Source: Ancistrus triradiatus
Taxonomy: Eukaryota > Chordata > Actinopteri > Siluriformes > Loricariidae
Reading direction: 5' to 3'
Assembly (NCBI GenBank): GCA_025084515.1
Contig: JAJAGP010000557.1
Location: 186,001 to 250,000 of the forward strand
DNA length: 64,000 nt
Part shown: one piece after another, positions 47,261-60,662 of the stretch
Layout of the letters: every line of letters begins with the position of its first letter
How positions within the stretch are numbered: the first letter of the stretch is position 1
Notes under the pieces: generated by a model
What the model was told of the DNA's origin: nothing
The model's input: the letters and a program-made list of their open reading frames with translations, nothing else
Database searches by the model: none
Made by a program: the position numbers and the translations under genes

Positions 47261-48843
47261 AGTGGGGCAAAAAAGTATTTGGTCAGCCACTGATTGTGCA
47301 AGTTCTCCTACTTAGAAAGATGAGAGAGGTCTGTCATTTTCATCATAGGTACACTTCAACTATGAGAGACAAAATGAGAAAAAAATCCTGGAAATCACAT
47401 TGTAGGATTTTTAAAGAATTTAATTGTAAAATTATGGTGGAAAATAAGTATTTGGTCAATAACAAAAGTTCAACTCAATACTTTTGTAACATAACCTTTG
47501 ATGGCAATGACAGAGATCAAACGTTTTCCTGTGAGTCTTCACCAGGTTTGCACCACACTGTAGCTGGTATTTTTGGCCCATTCCTCCATGCAGATCTCCT
47601 CTAGAGCAGTGATGTTTTGGGGCTGTCGCTGGGCAACACAGACTTTCAACTCCCTCCACAAAGTTTTTTTTTCTATGGGATTGAGGTCTGGAGACTGGGC
47701 TAGGCCACTCCAGGACCTTGAAATGCTTTTTTACGGAGCCACTCCTTCGTTGCCCGAGCGGGTTGTGTTTGGGACCACTGTCATGCTGGAAAGACCCAGC
47801 CATCTTCCATCTTCACTGATGGAAGGAGGTTTTGGCTAAAAATCTCACAATACATGGCCCCCGTTCATTCTTTCCCTTAACACGGATCAGTCGCCCCTGT
47901 CCCCTGTGCAGAAAAACAGCCCCCAAAGAATGATGTTTCCACCCCCATGCTTCACAGTAAGTATGGCGCAACTCAGAATTCTTTCTTCCTCCAAACACTG
48001 CGAGTTGGGGTTTTAGCAAAAAGTTCTATTTTGGTTTCATCTGACCACATGATATTCTCCCAATCCTCTTCTGGATCATCCATATGCTCTCTGGCAAAAC
48101 TTCAGACGGACTTTGGACATGTACTGGCTTATGCAGGGGGGCACACCTGGCACTGCAGGATCTGAGTCCCTCTCTGCGTAGTTTGTTACTGATGGTAGCC
48201 TTGTTACGTTGGTACCAGCTCTCTGCAGGTCATTCATCAGGTCCCTCCGTCTAGTTCTGGGATTTTTGCTCACTGTTCTCATGATCATTTTGAACCCCCG
48301 GGATGAGATATTGCGTGGAGCCCCCAGATCGAGGGAGATAATCAATAATCTTGAATGTCTTCCATTTTCTTACAATTGCTCCCACAGTTGATTTATTCAC
48401 ACCAACCTGCTTGCCTATTGTAGATTCACTCTTCCCCAGCCTGGTGCAGGTCTACAATTTTCTTCCTGGTGTCCTTCGACAGCTCTTTGGTTTTGGCCAT
48501 GGTTGAGTTTGGAGTCTGACTGTTTTGAGGCTGTGGGACAGGTGTCTTTTATACAGATAACGAGGTCACACAGGTGCCATTAATACAGGTAACGAGTGGA
48601 GGACAGAAGAGCTTCCTAAAGAAGAAGTTAAAGGTCTGTGAGAGCCAGAAATCTTGCTTGTTTGTGGGTGACCAAATACTTATTTTTCCATCCTACAATG
48701 TGATTTCCTGGATTTTTTTTTTCTCATTTTTGTCTCTCATAGTTGAAGTGTACCTATGATGAAAATTACAGACCTCTCTCAATCTTTCTAAGTAGGAGAA
48801 CTTGCACCATCAGTGGCTGACCAAATACTTTTTTGCCCCACTG
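47261..48843 (-). mobile_element. Tc1-like transposon, family III, dead
   Basis: The left terminus reads AGTGGGGCAAAAAAGTATTT and the right end is its complement, TTTTTTGCCCCACTG. The expected first bases and TA on the left are damaged. The transposase is on the minus strand, with a start near 48500 and the catalytic QHD motif near 47,770, broken by several frame shifts. The MITE at 40611-40980 and the partial copy at 6038-6955 belong to the same family. Confidence 0.88.
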
Positions 48844-48851
48844 TGTACACA

Positions 48852-48852
<1 letters not shown>

Positions 48853-48887
<35 letters not shown>
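48853..48887. repeat. (CA)n microsatellite
   Basis: About 17 CA units immediately beside the end of the Tc1-like element. Confidence 0.95.
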
Positions 48888-48889
<2 letters not shown>

Positions 48890-50423
48890 GTGAAACTACA
48901 TGCAGGTAACCACAAGCACTTATGACACACACACATAGTCAAAAGGTAGCAGTGAGCCTGTAACGGGTGAAAATCAATATCCTTCATGCCCTTTCTCAGC
49001 TGTAAATGGGTGATTGGCACGTACAAGGGAGCTGCTCGCCACAGGTATGTGTGGTCCCTTTCATGGGTGAAGCCCACATCTGAAACCACTGCGCCCTCCC
49101 TCCCTGCAGGCACGCTACGTGCGACCTTCTGCCACAGCTGTGGTCATGCCCACAGCCCTAACCGCTGCTATTCATCAGGATCGGGTGTTTGTAAAGCCAG
49201 GATTAAGTAGGCGGCTGGACTTTGGTATTGGTGAAAATCTTTTCGCATCTTTTATGGGTGTGGGAAATACACAAGACTTCCCACTGCTTATTAAATATGA
49301 ATGGCAGCTGGCTAGAGTTAGCATCAAACAAAGTCTGGTACATTGTCACTGGCAGTCACATTACTCAGAAACAAAATTTACTAACAAGTCTTTGGTACAA
49401 AAGCCTAAAAGATTTGTGATAAATATTTATTACTTCAAATCCCACTTAATGATTGAGATGGATAATTCCTTTTGTAAAACAAATTTGGATTACATAGCTT
49501 GGGTCACAGCACAAAATTCACATTTTCCCCACTGAAGAGACCACGAGTACTTCTGGGAACAAGAGATTTGGAGAGTATGACATGTCAGTCTTAGTGACAT
49601 CACTGTTTATGAAACTGTTATCTGGGGTAGGAGTTATTTTCCGAGGGATAATCTACAATCACAGAAGAGGCATTTTAAAAAGACAGTGTAACACCAGCAA
49701 CACTACAATGTGTGTTTTTAAATTCAAGTTAAATCAATCTAATGGAGCTAATTAACACTTTCGGATTTACCCAAAACCTAATGAATTATGCTCAGGTTTC
49801 CAAAACTTTGCCAGCTTTGGTCTAAACTTTGGTCTAGCATTTGGCATTTTTTAATATTGCCATCACCATGAGCACTATAATAATGTTATCCATGTCCAAT
49901 ATTCAAATGATTAGAGTGGAACAAAAAATTAAGAGGTAGGTTATTATCTGTTAGTGAGTTGGCATGATTCCACTTGCATTCAACTGTGAGATAAAGAATC
50001 AAATACCTTTATAACTGAAAAATGACTAGAGACACTGTCGTAGAATACAGTAAATGTCCAAAAGTCTCAGGACACCATTAGATTTTGTTGTTTTAGCAAT
50101 GATATAATTGTCGACGACTGGACCCAAACATTTCAAAGTCCATAATACTCTTTTCCACTGATCTTTATTCCAATTCATGCTTAAAACTCACTTGTTCAGT
50201 CTGTGCTAGTACCCATAAGCTTTACAATTAAACTGATAATCAAGCATAAATGACACTGTAGTAATATGTGCATCAATAATTTAAAAATAATTGAATAATA
50301 TCTATATAATGTGTGTGCCCAAACCTATGACATGGGTTTTTTTTTTAATTGAGCTTTGATGCATCAGGGCCATCATGAATACAGAGCAGGCCACTAAAAT
50401 CTGGTTATTATTTAGGAACTCAC

Positions 50424-50548
50424 CTGTGTATAGAGGTCTCTGCCATGGAGAGGAGGCGGTCCAGAACTTCGTCATCAGTTAGGGACACAGTTCTGCACTG
50501 CCATGGCAGAATGGAGGAGAGTGGGAGGATTGAGAGGACCTGTAGAAT
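50424..50548 (-). CDS. thada: thada, internal exon
   Basis: The 125 bases encode ILQVLSILPLSSILPWQC then RTVSLTDDEVLDRLLSMAE. The acceptor is TTTGTATTACAG at 50549 onward. A second AG nine bases inside would also keep the frame, but has a poorer pyrimidine tract. The donor is GTGAGT. The exon ends with AG, which joins to C in the next exon to give serine. Confidence 0.83.
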
Positions 50549-51299
50549 CTGTAATACAAAGAAAAGTTTACAACTTCTATATAAAACATAAAACAACACT
50601 TTAGGAGAGGGCGCACAAGATTTTAAAATAAGTCAGTGGGTAGTCTGACTGACTAGTTAGTTTTAGCTAGAATTATCTGTATAATTCTTCTGCATAACTC
50701 CGTATTCAGTGATGTGTGGATACAGCACACAGTCTTCTAATAAGTCGGCTTTAATACTTAATCCTTATTCACTGTATTCACTAATGTGAAAAGGTTTAAG
50801 GCCCACAACAGTTTTACAGAACACATGGTAAGGCCGAGCCTCATTTTGTACCGTATCATTGGGAAACAAAACATTTTAGATATATAGATATACAAACACC
50901 TTTTGTGGGCATACAGTTCAGTGCATGATAAAACATGTTTTGCAACCAGGTGTCATTGAACAATGACATTATGTGCAGAAAGACAAACTGATTAACAAAC
51001 AGAAGCAGCTGAGGTAATAGTAATGGGTATGGGACAACAATCCTAAATAGACAAGGCTATGGTAGTAGTAGTTCAAAATCTTATATCATGGCAAGAATGA
51101 GTACAGCAGCAAGATACAAGGTGATTATCCTGCATGTGCAAGGTTTCTGCCAAGCTGAAATTTAATGGAAAAAAGGTGTTTTCGAATGTGCTATCCAAGC
51201 ACAAGCAAAACGTGGATAAGCACACACTAGGACTCATTGACTGTTAGTAAAAAGCCATGAAACAAAGGTAAGCAACTCACCTATGCACAGAAACACAAG

Positions 51300-51860
51300 T
51301 ACTATGGAAGAAGGTGTTCTGGATTTTAGGAAGTTAGTCCGCTGAAGGTCTGTGGAGTGCTACATGGATCAGTGTCAGCATTCAACAATGAAGCACAGAG
51401 GAGTTCCCTGCAGGTTGGATCCTGTATTTCTCCAAATGGAGCTGGTGTTTTGGTCTAAAATCAATCTTATTCTCAAGACTGAGAAATACAGGCAGATTAT
51501 TATCCATCATGGAGTTCAAACAAGGAGGCATCTGACTGGTCCCAAATTCATTCTCCAACATGTCAACACCCAAAAGACAAGGCCAAAGTCATAAGGAACC
51601 ATCTCCAGAAAAAGAAGAATAAGGAGTCCTACAGCATATGGTATGGCCCCCCCACAGAGCCCTGATCTCATCATTGCGTCAGTCAGAGATTAACATGAAA
51701 AACCAAACGCAAGTGAGACGTACAAGCCTTCAGAAGAACTGTGTCATGAAAAACACACCAGTTGAGGACCTTCAAAACCTGCATGCCAGTGTACCTACGA
51801 GAATGTATTAGCTATTGTAAAAGCTTAGAGTGGTCACACCACATACAGATTTCTTCTAAA
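51300..51860 (+). mobile_element. Fossil Tc1-like transposase region
   Basis: Plus-strand reading gives the stretch DPVFLQMELVFWSKINLILK, then TGPKFILQHVN, where the second catalytic Asp of a Tc1-like protein is expected. An APPQSPDL-like stretch follows, and the end matches a degraded C-terminus (IVKA-GHTTY). Termini were not seen. It is older and more decayed than families I-IV. Confidence 0.6.
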
Positions 51861-52439
51861 TAGGTTTCTTCTGTGTGTCAAGTTTAGTTTTGCAAAACAC
51901 ATTTTTGAAAATCTAAACTATGTTGCTTCCAAATGATGCACTAAAACCAAAAAAATTTTATGAGCACATTTTTATAAAACTCGGTGGCTAAAACTTGCAC
52001 AGTATTGTGTAGAAAATGAAAATACCTGAAAATAATTTACATAATAATAAAACTACATAATATTTCCAATATGTAGCTTACTGTGTTATTTACTTTGTCA
52101 TTAGTATTTTATTACTCTGGAATAAGTGTATTTTTATCATGTTCATAGGTAACCGACACCACTGTGGTGCCAACAATGTCAACTTATTTTATTTTGCCAT
52201 TAGTGCTACTTAAAAACCTAAAAACTACTTTAAACAGCTGTTTAGAACAGTCAGGCCAAAAAGCCAACTAAGCCTTTAACCTGTTTGAGGTCAGCCAGTT
52301 ATCACTCAAACTATCAAACTCCAGACCGGATCCCTACATGTTCTCATCATATATGCCTTAGAAAAGTGCAGACAGATGGATATACTCCAAAACACATCTC
52401 CTTGAGGGCTGGCTGTGCTCTCGCTGACCCAGAAAAGCG

Positions 52440-52647
52440 TCCCACTTACATTTACATTTATGTCATTTAGCAGACACCCTTATCCAGAGTGACTTAGAAC
52501 TTATACAGTCTTACAATCCAAGCATTTGTGGATTAAGGGTCTTGCTCAAGGACCCAACATTGGCAGCTTAGCAGAGGTGGGATTTGAACCCTGGACCTTC
52601 TGCGCCAAAGTCCAGTACCTTAACCGCTAGACGACCACAGTCCCACA
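52440..52647 (-). mobile_element. tRNA-derived SINE, minus orientation
   Basis: On the minus strand it begins with the A-box-like GGTCGTCTAGCGGTTAAG. A B box GGTTCAAATCC lies at 52580-52590, and the 3' tail (GTCTGCTAAATGACA) resembles fish LINE tails. It is the same family as 4116-4300 but in the opposite orientation. Confidence 0.8.
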
Positions 52648-53639
52648 GTGTTCTGCTCTTCTCTTCTCTTCCAATGACAACTCAAATAGCTTGAAAGGCT
52701 GTGGCAGATTTCTTTTAAGAGTGGGATCTTCTAGAGCATCAGGTTGATTTCGCGTAGTTTGTTTGATGTATAATGGCTCCATTCCTCCTACCATGTGCTT
52801 TTACAAAGACTTCTGACTCTGTGGGTGGGATACAGCACCAGGTGATCTCTTTTTCAGCAGCTTTTTTGCTAGATTGTCCAATTGTCATTGCTTGTGATGT
52901 TGCAATGGCTGGGGATCCAACAATAAGTGATGTAAACTCCCCGATCTCTTAGATCTGTATCCTTAGCTAGGAGTTCTAGAATAATGTGGTGATGAGTTTG
53001 CTGGGATACCAGTGCTTGCAGGTAAGATTTGAAGTCGGAGCATATCAGGAATAATTGTGCAGGATACTCATTGGCTATGAGTATAAATTAGTGTGAGAGA
53101 TATCTATTTAGATAAACTTAACTGGTGATACCAGTGAGTGTACACAAGATCTTCTGTGCTGTAATTTCTTCTTACTGCTGAATGCAAACATCATCTGTTT
53201 GTTTTTGTTTTTGTTTTTAAAAAGGAAGAACGTTAAAAAAAAAAAAGGTTTCTGAAACTTCTCACCCTGTTTACACTGAAAAGTAGAACACGGTAAAAAG
53301 CAGTCAAAAGCAGAACAAGTTTTAAATAACAATACCAGTCACTTCTTAGAGGACCACTTAGTCTCGCTTCCTTTTTCGCTCCTACTTTCTTCTGTTTTTT
53401 GTTTACCACTGTGCCAGCATATCGCATCAGCAAGACACAGAGATACAGGCATAAGGTTAACTGCTGCATATTTGTAAATGTTGTAATTCATTTAAGATTA
53501 ATATAGCAAGTATCTTAACGCACTTCTGCTCATACTACAAGCTTTAAAGTTAACCGTCACAATGGCTGTTCTTAGATATTCATTAACAAGCACAAGTCAA
53601 TCAAACAGACTAGAGATTGTTTATTTGACGTCACATCAA

Positions 53640-53850
53640 CATCAATGGCTATTCATGACACGAAGGATACTAGTCAGGCACATGCATACTGGGCCAATTT
53701 AGAACAACCAATTAACCTAACACATGTTTTTGGGATGTGGGAGGAAACTGAATTACCCGGATTAATCCCATGCAGGTATGGGGAAAACATGCAAACTCCA
53801 CACAGGTGGAGTCCAGGGTCAGGATTGAACCCGGGATCTTTAGAGTTGTG
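53640..53850 (-). repeat. SINE-like interspersed repeat
   Basis: The stretch contains GGGATGTGGGAGGAAACTG, CATGCAAACTCCACACAGGT and GGATTGAACCCGGGATCTT, the last resembling an inverted B box. It ends 35 bases before the Tc1-like element at 53886. Confidence 0.6.
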
Positions 53851-53885
53851 AAACAACTGCGAACAATGCTGACAAAGAAAATGTA

Positions 53886-55426
53886 CAGTGGTGCTTTGAA
53901 GTTTGTGAACCCTTTCAAATTTTTTATTTTTCTGTATAAATATGACCTAAAACATCATCAGATTTTCAGTTCTAAAAGTAGATAAAGAGAACCCAGTTAA
54001 ACAAATGAGACAAAATTATTATACTTGGTCATTTATTTATGATGATCCAGTATTACATATTAGTGAGTGGCAAAAGTTTTTGAAGCTTTGCTTTCAGTAT
54101 CTGGTGTGACCACCGTGCAGCAATAACTGTAACAATGTCTCTGGTAACTGTTGATCAGTCCTGCACAATTTTAGCCCATTCCTCCGTACAGAACAGGGAT
54201 GAACTCTGGGATGTTGGTGGGTTTCCTCACATTAACTGCTCACTTCAGGTCCTTCCACAACATTTCCATTGGATTAAGGTCAGGACTTTGACTTGACCAT
54301 TCCAAAACTTAACTTTATTCTTCTTTAACCATTCTTTAGTAGAACGACTTGTGTGCTTAGGGTCGTTGTCTTGCTGCATGGCCCACCTTCTCTTGAAATT
54401 CAGTTCATGGACAGATGTCCTGACATTTTCCTTTAGAATTCTCTGATATAATTCAGAATTCATTGTTCCATCAATGATGCCAAGCCATCCTGGCCCAGAT
54501 GCAGCAAAACAGGCCCACACCATGATACTACCACCACCATGTTTCACAGATGGGATAAGGTTCTTATGCTGGAATGCAATGTGTTTTCTTTTTCTCCAAA
54601 CATAACACGTTTTTTTTCAAACCAAAAAGTTCTATTTTGGTCTCATCCTTCCACAAAACATTCTTCCAATAGCCTTCTGGCTTGTCCATGTGAGCTTTAG
54701 CAAACTGCAGATGAGCGGCAATGTTCTTTTTGGAGAGCAGTGGCTTTCTCCTTGCAACCCTGCCATGCACACCATTGTTGTTCAGTCTTCTTCTGATGGT
54801 GGACCCATGAAAATTAACATTAGCCAATGTGAGAGAGGCCTTCAGTTGCTTAGACGTTACTCTGGGGTCCTTTGTGACCTCGCCAACTATTACACGCCTT
54901 GCTCTTGGAGTGATCTTTGTTGGTCGACCACTCCTGGGGAGGGTAACAATGGTCTTGAATTTCTGACTGTGGATCGGTGGAGTCCAAACTCTTTAGAGAT
55001 GCTTTTGTAACCTTTTCCAGCCTGATGAGCATCAACAACTCTTTTTCTGAGGTCCTCAGAAATCTCCTTTGTTCGTGCCATGATACACTTCCACAAACGT
55101 GTTGTGAAGAGACTTTGATCTCTGCTCTTTAAATAAAACAGGGTGCCCCCTCACACCTGATTGTCATCCCATTGATTGAAAACACCTGCATAATTTCACC
55201 TTCAAATTAACTGCTAATCCTAGAGGTTACATACTTTTGCCACTCACTAATATGTAATATTGGATCATTTTCCTCAAGAAATAAATGACCATGTATAATA
55301 TTGTTCATTTGTTTAACTGGGTTCTCTTTATCTACTTGTAGGACTTGTGAAAATCTGATGTTGTTTTAGGTCATTTATGCAGAAATATAGAAAATTCGAG
55401 GGTTCACAAACTTTCAAGCACCACTG
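53886..55426 (-). mobile_element. Tc1-like transposon, family I copy C, dead
   Basis: The ends read CAGTGGTGCTTTGAAG and the inverted CTTTCAAGCACCACTG, flanked by TA. On the minus strand the transposase starts at 55081 (MARTKEISEDLRKRVVDA). A deletion after GLHRSTVR removes part of the HTH linker. The KDETKIELFG, QQDNDPKHTS and LTLIQWKCC/NPMEMLW regions follow, spread over at least three frames. Unlike copy B, the catalytic Glu codon is kept in one frame. Confidence 0.9.
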
Positions 55427-57739
55427 TAGTTCTTTAAATGGAGGTTTATATTTATAGTTTGCTATAATGTTTTAATCTGATGACTGGAACGCACTTGATT
55501 TCATACTACAACTCTTATGAACCCCCTCGCCATACTTAACAGTTAGTAGCAGGCATACTTTTCCTAAGGCCTTCTCTAATATTACTTTTTCTCCTCACTC
55601 AAACATTTAGGTTTTGCTACGTTTTGTGAAGCTCAAGCTGTACAGTTTTGTTGAGACTAAAACCTAGAGGTGTACATTAATTGTGTGCTTATTCTGTGAC
55701 TGTAGCTTTGGAACATCTGTAAAGTGTACATCTATTACTGATGGAGAACTTTGACTTGTGACTGCTGTTACTCTGTTAGATGCCATTATTCATGTTTTAC
55801 ATTCGCTGACATGACTGTTAGTTGTTTCATGGTTCTTTTAAATTTCCAGTATGAAAATCACTTCCCTTATAGATCATACATGAGTTTAAGATTGGCAAGT
55901 CAAACTAATATATAAGCTAATATAACTTACCACTAGAGCTTGTTCTGTAATTTAGTCAAGTTAAAGAAAAGCCAATCTTTCATATGATTACTGTTTTGCT
56001 GCTGTTTGGTGTGAAATGGTGAAGGGGATATTTTCTTGGCACACTTTGAGCCCCGTAATACCAACTGAGCATCGTTTAAATGCCTCCAATGTTTCTGAAG
56101 GCAAAAGAGGGTCCAACCCAGTATTAGCAAGTGCCGGGTGTGTGTTTGTGTGCATGTGATGTGAGTTAGCAGAAGTGCTCGCACAACTGACCTGTGGTGC
56201 ACATCAAATATTTTTAAAGTATAGTATAAACATTTTCTCGACTGTACATGACCCATGAGCACTGTTGGCTCTACAACGGCAGAGCTCGTGACTGTTTAAT
56301 CTGCAAGGGGACGACAAGGGAAATCAGCCCAAAGTTCCTCTTCTTGTTTTTCTTCCCAGAATGCTTTAGTGGAACAGCAGACTCACTATAGAAACCAAGC
56401 TCCCTGGAGCAAGCAGAAGCAACTTCACAGCAGCCCTTTAAACAATAACGGCTGGCCAATAAAACACACAAGTGCACACAACGGTACACACACCACATAT
56501 AAGCGGACACACATGTGCAAACACATGCTTTATGCAGGTCTAATGCCTGTGCTTAATGATAGGAATGGCAGAACAGTACAATAATTGATGGCTGCTAGAG
56601 TGTTCATGAGGAACTGAAATCTGAGCTTCTTTGATAAACATCTGCCTTTCCCCTTGCACTACGTGCTCGCCTGTCATGTGTTTGTGCACATTGTACGTAC
56701 GCATATATCTCGGTTTAGTCCTCGAGTGGAATTTACACCAAAAATGTTGAAGGATGTCCAGATTCAGATGTACGAGCTGCTTACTTTGGTTAACATAGCG
56801 CCATCGTTTATTCAGTCAATCAGGAGTCGTCTTGATTGCAGCGCTGTTTAGACAGCTGAAATCTCTGAGCAGGGATCTTTGATTACAATCATGACAAATG
56901 ATAGCAAGGCAACAAAGGATGTAGTTAAGGGATTAAAACTAATGTACATTTTAATACGTTAACCATTATTTTGTCGCTCCTTTTCTCTTTTCCTGTATTG
57001 TACTAAATTATTTCAGATTTCTGTCTATACAACGTTAAGACTACTGCCAAGTTAAACTATTGCTAAAACATCTGGATCAAACGTGTTTGCCACATCAATG
57101 TTTAACATAAGACCATACTGACAGAATTATAGAGCACAATGATGTGCAGCAGGTGGGTACACATCAACACAAAGGCCAACGTGTCTTCAATATGCTATTC
57201 ATGAAGATAATAAAATTAACAAGGACAGTGGAGTCTAAGACACTAAGCAGGAACTTTACAAACTAAGCCCAAATTAAATGTGCAACCATGAGCCATGTTA
57301 AACCATTTGTATAATCTATTATGAATAAAGCACTCAGAGAGGATACTGAAAATTTGAAATGGATAGTCATTACACCAATGAAAAGAAACAAGTGCTTTAC
57401 CTTCGTAAATCACCAAGTATCCAAATCTCCATATAGATGCCACCTCCATACCAACAAACTATTCAGAAGATGTGTCAGAAAAAACTGTTTCATCTACCCA
57501 CAAACTAATGCCCAGGAGCCCCTAGATGCTACTGTATATCTGACTACATGTGGATTCTTTTGTTAGATGAAACTAGAAACGAACGAAAAAAAAAACCCAA
57601 AGCATTATGATAAACATTCAATATAGGTTTGATGTTAAAAAAGACATAAAAAGAAATGTTATAATGACCATATAATTATTTACTTTATTAACGTACAAAC
57701 AGAAAACACAGGAAATATGTACACAAATTCCAGAACAAA

Positions 57740-57990
57740 AGACCTTCTACAGGCAAAAGTCAGTATTTAGTGTGACCTCCCTTGATACTGGGAACATCTT
57801 GAACTCTTTTGGGAGACCGCCCTGATGTTTTCTGAAGTAATCTTCTGGTATATTATACCAGGCTTCTTTCAGCACTTCCCAGAGTTCTTCTACAAATTTA
57901 GACTGTCTTTTATTTATTTCTCTGTCCAGGTGATTAGTCCACCTCAATGATATAGATTTTTTTTCCATTTTTAATACTGTATACACAATT
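57740..57990 (-). mobile_element. Fossil C-terminus of a Tc1-like transposase
   Basis: Minus-strand translation reads SKFVEELWEVLKEAWYNIPE then DYFRKHQGGLPK, the typical C-terminal segment of a Tc1-like transposase. The rest was not found next to it on this strand. Confidence 0.55.
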
Positions 57991-58189
57991 CCTGTATTTT
58001 CTGGTGTATTCTAATATAGAGACTGACAAATGATTATATATGGCCATTACACCATTGCTAAAAAAACAAATGGTGGCATAAGATTAGTTTTTTCTTAATC
58101 TCCACTGCTAAGCAAATGAAGGATCAGTGATGTGAGGATTTTTTTCCTCCAAACACCCTGTTAGGATAACATGGCAGTATGGACACAAT

Positions 58190-58500
58190 TAAGTATCCGG
58201 ACAATTTACATGAAATTCTGGCAGCATCTGGCAACGTCTTGTAACAAGTTACAACGGGGTTGTGGTTGGATCATAAAGCAGAACAATGATCCAAAACATG
58301 CATCCAAAACCACATTAAAAAATGTTTAAAAGCCCACAGAATCATGCTTTTGACCACAAAATCAAAGCCAGTCTACTGGCCTAAACCAGATTAAAAACCT
58401 GAGGGATATGCTGAATAGGTCCAGAAGAGCTGTACTGAGATTCTGTATTAAACAGAGGCTCAAATTCCTTGCTCTCTATTCTCTAATCTCATTAAACATT
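58190..58500 (+). mobile_element. Fossil Tc1-like fragment
   Basis: Plus-strand reading gives QNNDPKHASKTTLK at about 58,281-58,322, matching the second catalytic Asp region, and LNQIKNLRDMLNRSRRAVL in place of the third motif. No intact frame or termini remain. Confidence 0.5.
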
Positions 58501-59115
58501 ACAGACTTAGTCGTGTAAAGGCAATGGCAAATGTGCTAAATGCAGGAATACCAATTTGGATAAAGACTGTCCTTTAATTAATGGTTACATTTCTCTCATT
58601 TTAAGTATGAAATAAAGTCATTTAACCTCAAATAACTGTTACAAATGTTTTACATATCTTTCCCCAAGGGTGACAGCCATCCTTAAGCTGACCGTAAGTA
58701 TATTCAAGTGGGAAATCCCAAATCCCCCATCTCAGCCACATTACTTCCTCATCACCACCCAATACAGTATGCTATAGCCTATGATGCATTACAATGTTAG
58801 CAATAGGCCAACGAGTCTCAGGAAATCCAGCTCTGCAGTACACAAGAGCAGACATCGGTTTACCAGCATCAGGTTATTGTTGATATATCATTGCATTTGC
58901 TGACAACACCTGTATGATGTCACTGGATTGCGAGTAATGTTAGCACTCATCTAACTGGCTAGTTAACAGCTAGTAAACAAACTCACATTTGTCGTGAGAG
59001 TAGAGTATCAGAGTCTATTTAATCAGACAGAGCCATACAATGTAAACTAACCATTAAAATGCACAGGTTTAATAAAACATAATTCACTGAAAAGGCAATG
59101 GTTTTTTCCACATAC

Positions 59116-59492
59116 CTTAGCCAGACATGTAGGGTGTGTCTCATGGAACAGCAAGGAGGTCAGATTGGGCACAGTGAGGTCAAAGGGAAGAGGTTGGTGC
59201 TCCTGGCGTGCCTCAAGTCTCTGCAGTAGCTGCTCCAGTGCCAGCTGTCTCACTTCATAATGCGAACACAACAGCAGTCGATTCAAAATGTCCTTCAGTT
59301 TTCCATCTGATTCCTGGATGCCCCATAGCGCGAGTGACCCCATGGTGACACTGGTTGCCAAGTGTGCCAGGCTCTGTAGGTATTGTATGGTGCCAGGCCC
59401 AGAGAGCTGCATCTCCTTAGTACATGGGGCCAGAAGCTCTGAATCCAAAAGGATGGTTAACGTCTCAGAGCGCAATTTCTTCATCTGGGAAT
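59116..59492 (-). CDS. thada: thada, internal exon (most upstream one found)
   Basis: This 377-base exon encodes 125 codons after two bases that complete a codon from an upstream exon. It contains MKKLRSETLTILLDSELL, then LQSLAHLATSVTMGSLALWG and YEVRQLALEQLLQRLEA, three helical stretches in HEAT-repeat style. The acceptor is CTTTCCAG and the donor GTATGT. It ends in phase 0 and joins to ILQVLS of the next exon. The exon before it must end in phase 1; I found none between here and base 64,000, so it lies outside the window or in a stretch I could not read. Confidence 0.84.
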
Positions 59493-59730
59493 CTGGAAAG
59501 AGTAACAAAGTACTACATTACTTATTATGGTAGGAAAAAAACAATGATCACGTTAAGCCATAAGCACAATGCACAGCTTTGGATATGTTGGTCATCCATA
59601 AAGCACAGTTTCTGGGCTAGTCAGAGTCGATATTGGAAAGAAAGATGGGAATAGTACAAATGGAGCAGAATTTAAATACTATTCTCTGGCTGTAGGTTCA
59701 GGTCAGTTGGATAAAACCAATGTTATATTA

Positions 59731-60662
59731 CAAAAACAAATCAGAAAAGGTTGGGGCAGTATTGAAAATAAACACAGTGTGTCTAACATTTAAGATGTTT
59801 GAACTTTATTTCAGTGCAGACAGCATGAACCCAAAATATTTCATGTTTTGTCTGGTCACCATCCATTCCTGCGTTGGGACAGTAAAGCATTAACTACTTT
59901 CTAATGTTGTCATTCCTCTCACAACACTTGAGACATTTTGTCCCGTTCTTCCTGTAAATATGTCTTAAGTTGTGTAAAAGTACAAGGTCATCGTCACATT
60001 TTTCATTTCAACGTGCAGCTTATGGACATGGTTAACACAGGGCAGGCTTTTATAGCACAGTAAAGTATTAAGCAGCATTTGTGAATTTAAAACTGTATTG
60101 TTGTGCTTGACAAAGGTTTGCCAAAGTAATCCTTGCCCATGTGGTTATAGCAGCTACTGATGAATGGCGGTTCTTGCGGCAGTGCTGTCTGAAGGATCAG
60201 AGATCACGAGTTTTGGTTTAGGCTTGCGCCCTTGGCCTTTATGCACTGAAATACCTCCAGTTTCCTTAAATCATTTAATGATATGAACTGTAGAAGGATA
60301 AATTTTTCTTTGAGGAACATTGTTTTCAAGCATTTCAATCATTTTCTCATGCATTTGTTGACAAACTGGAGATCATCTGCCCATCTTTGCTCCTCAAATA
60401 CCCAATCTTTCATGGATAACGTACCAAATCATGATTACAATCACCCGTTGACATCACCTGTTTGAAATCATGTCAATACTCTTTTTTGCCCCTGTCCCAG
60501 CTTTTTTGGAACGTGTGGCAGGCATGTAAAGGAAGTATATTAAAAAATGAAATGATGCTGACCAAACAAAACATGGTACCATAACATGACTTTGGCTCAT
60601 CATGTATATGTAAGTAAAAGTAACACACTGGTTGCAATTTCCATACTGTCCCAACTTAGATT
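59731..60662 (-). mobile_element. Internally deleted Tc1-like element, same family as 62043-63722
   Basis: It has terminal AAATCAGAAAAGGTTGGGGCAG on the left and a decayed inverse, CTGTCCCAACTTAGATTTT, on the right. The middle is the reverse complement of the N-terminal transposase region of the family. The catalytic half is missing. Confidence 0.65.

Larger units (their letters stand above)
40151..50423 (-). other. Large thada intron, 10.3 kb
   Basis: It contains Tc1-like elements at 40411-42356, 43866-45668 and 47261-48843, SINE-like fragments, GAC-rich repeats, CACAGA-type simple repeats at 46,600-46,840 and a (CA)n run. The stretch 48,900-50,420 appears unique; I see no exon in it. Confidence 0.65.
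50549..59115 (-). other. Large thada intron, 8.6 kb
   Basis: It contains a fossil Tc1-like element (51300-51860), a tRNA-derived SINE (52440-52647), a SINE-like repeat (53640-53850), a family I Tc1-like element (53886-55426) and two further fossils near 57.7-58.5 kb. I see no gene in 55.4-57.7 kb. Confidence 0.65.

Noticed and set aside
38855..48887. CRISPR-like arrays
   Set aside because: The direct repeats are (CA)n microsatellites and transposon termini, with no repeat-spacer structure.
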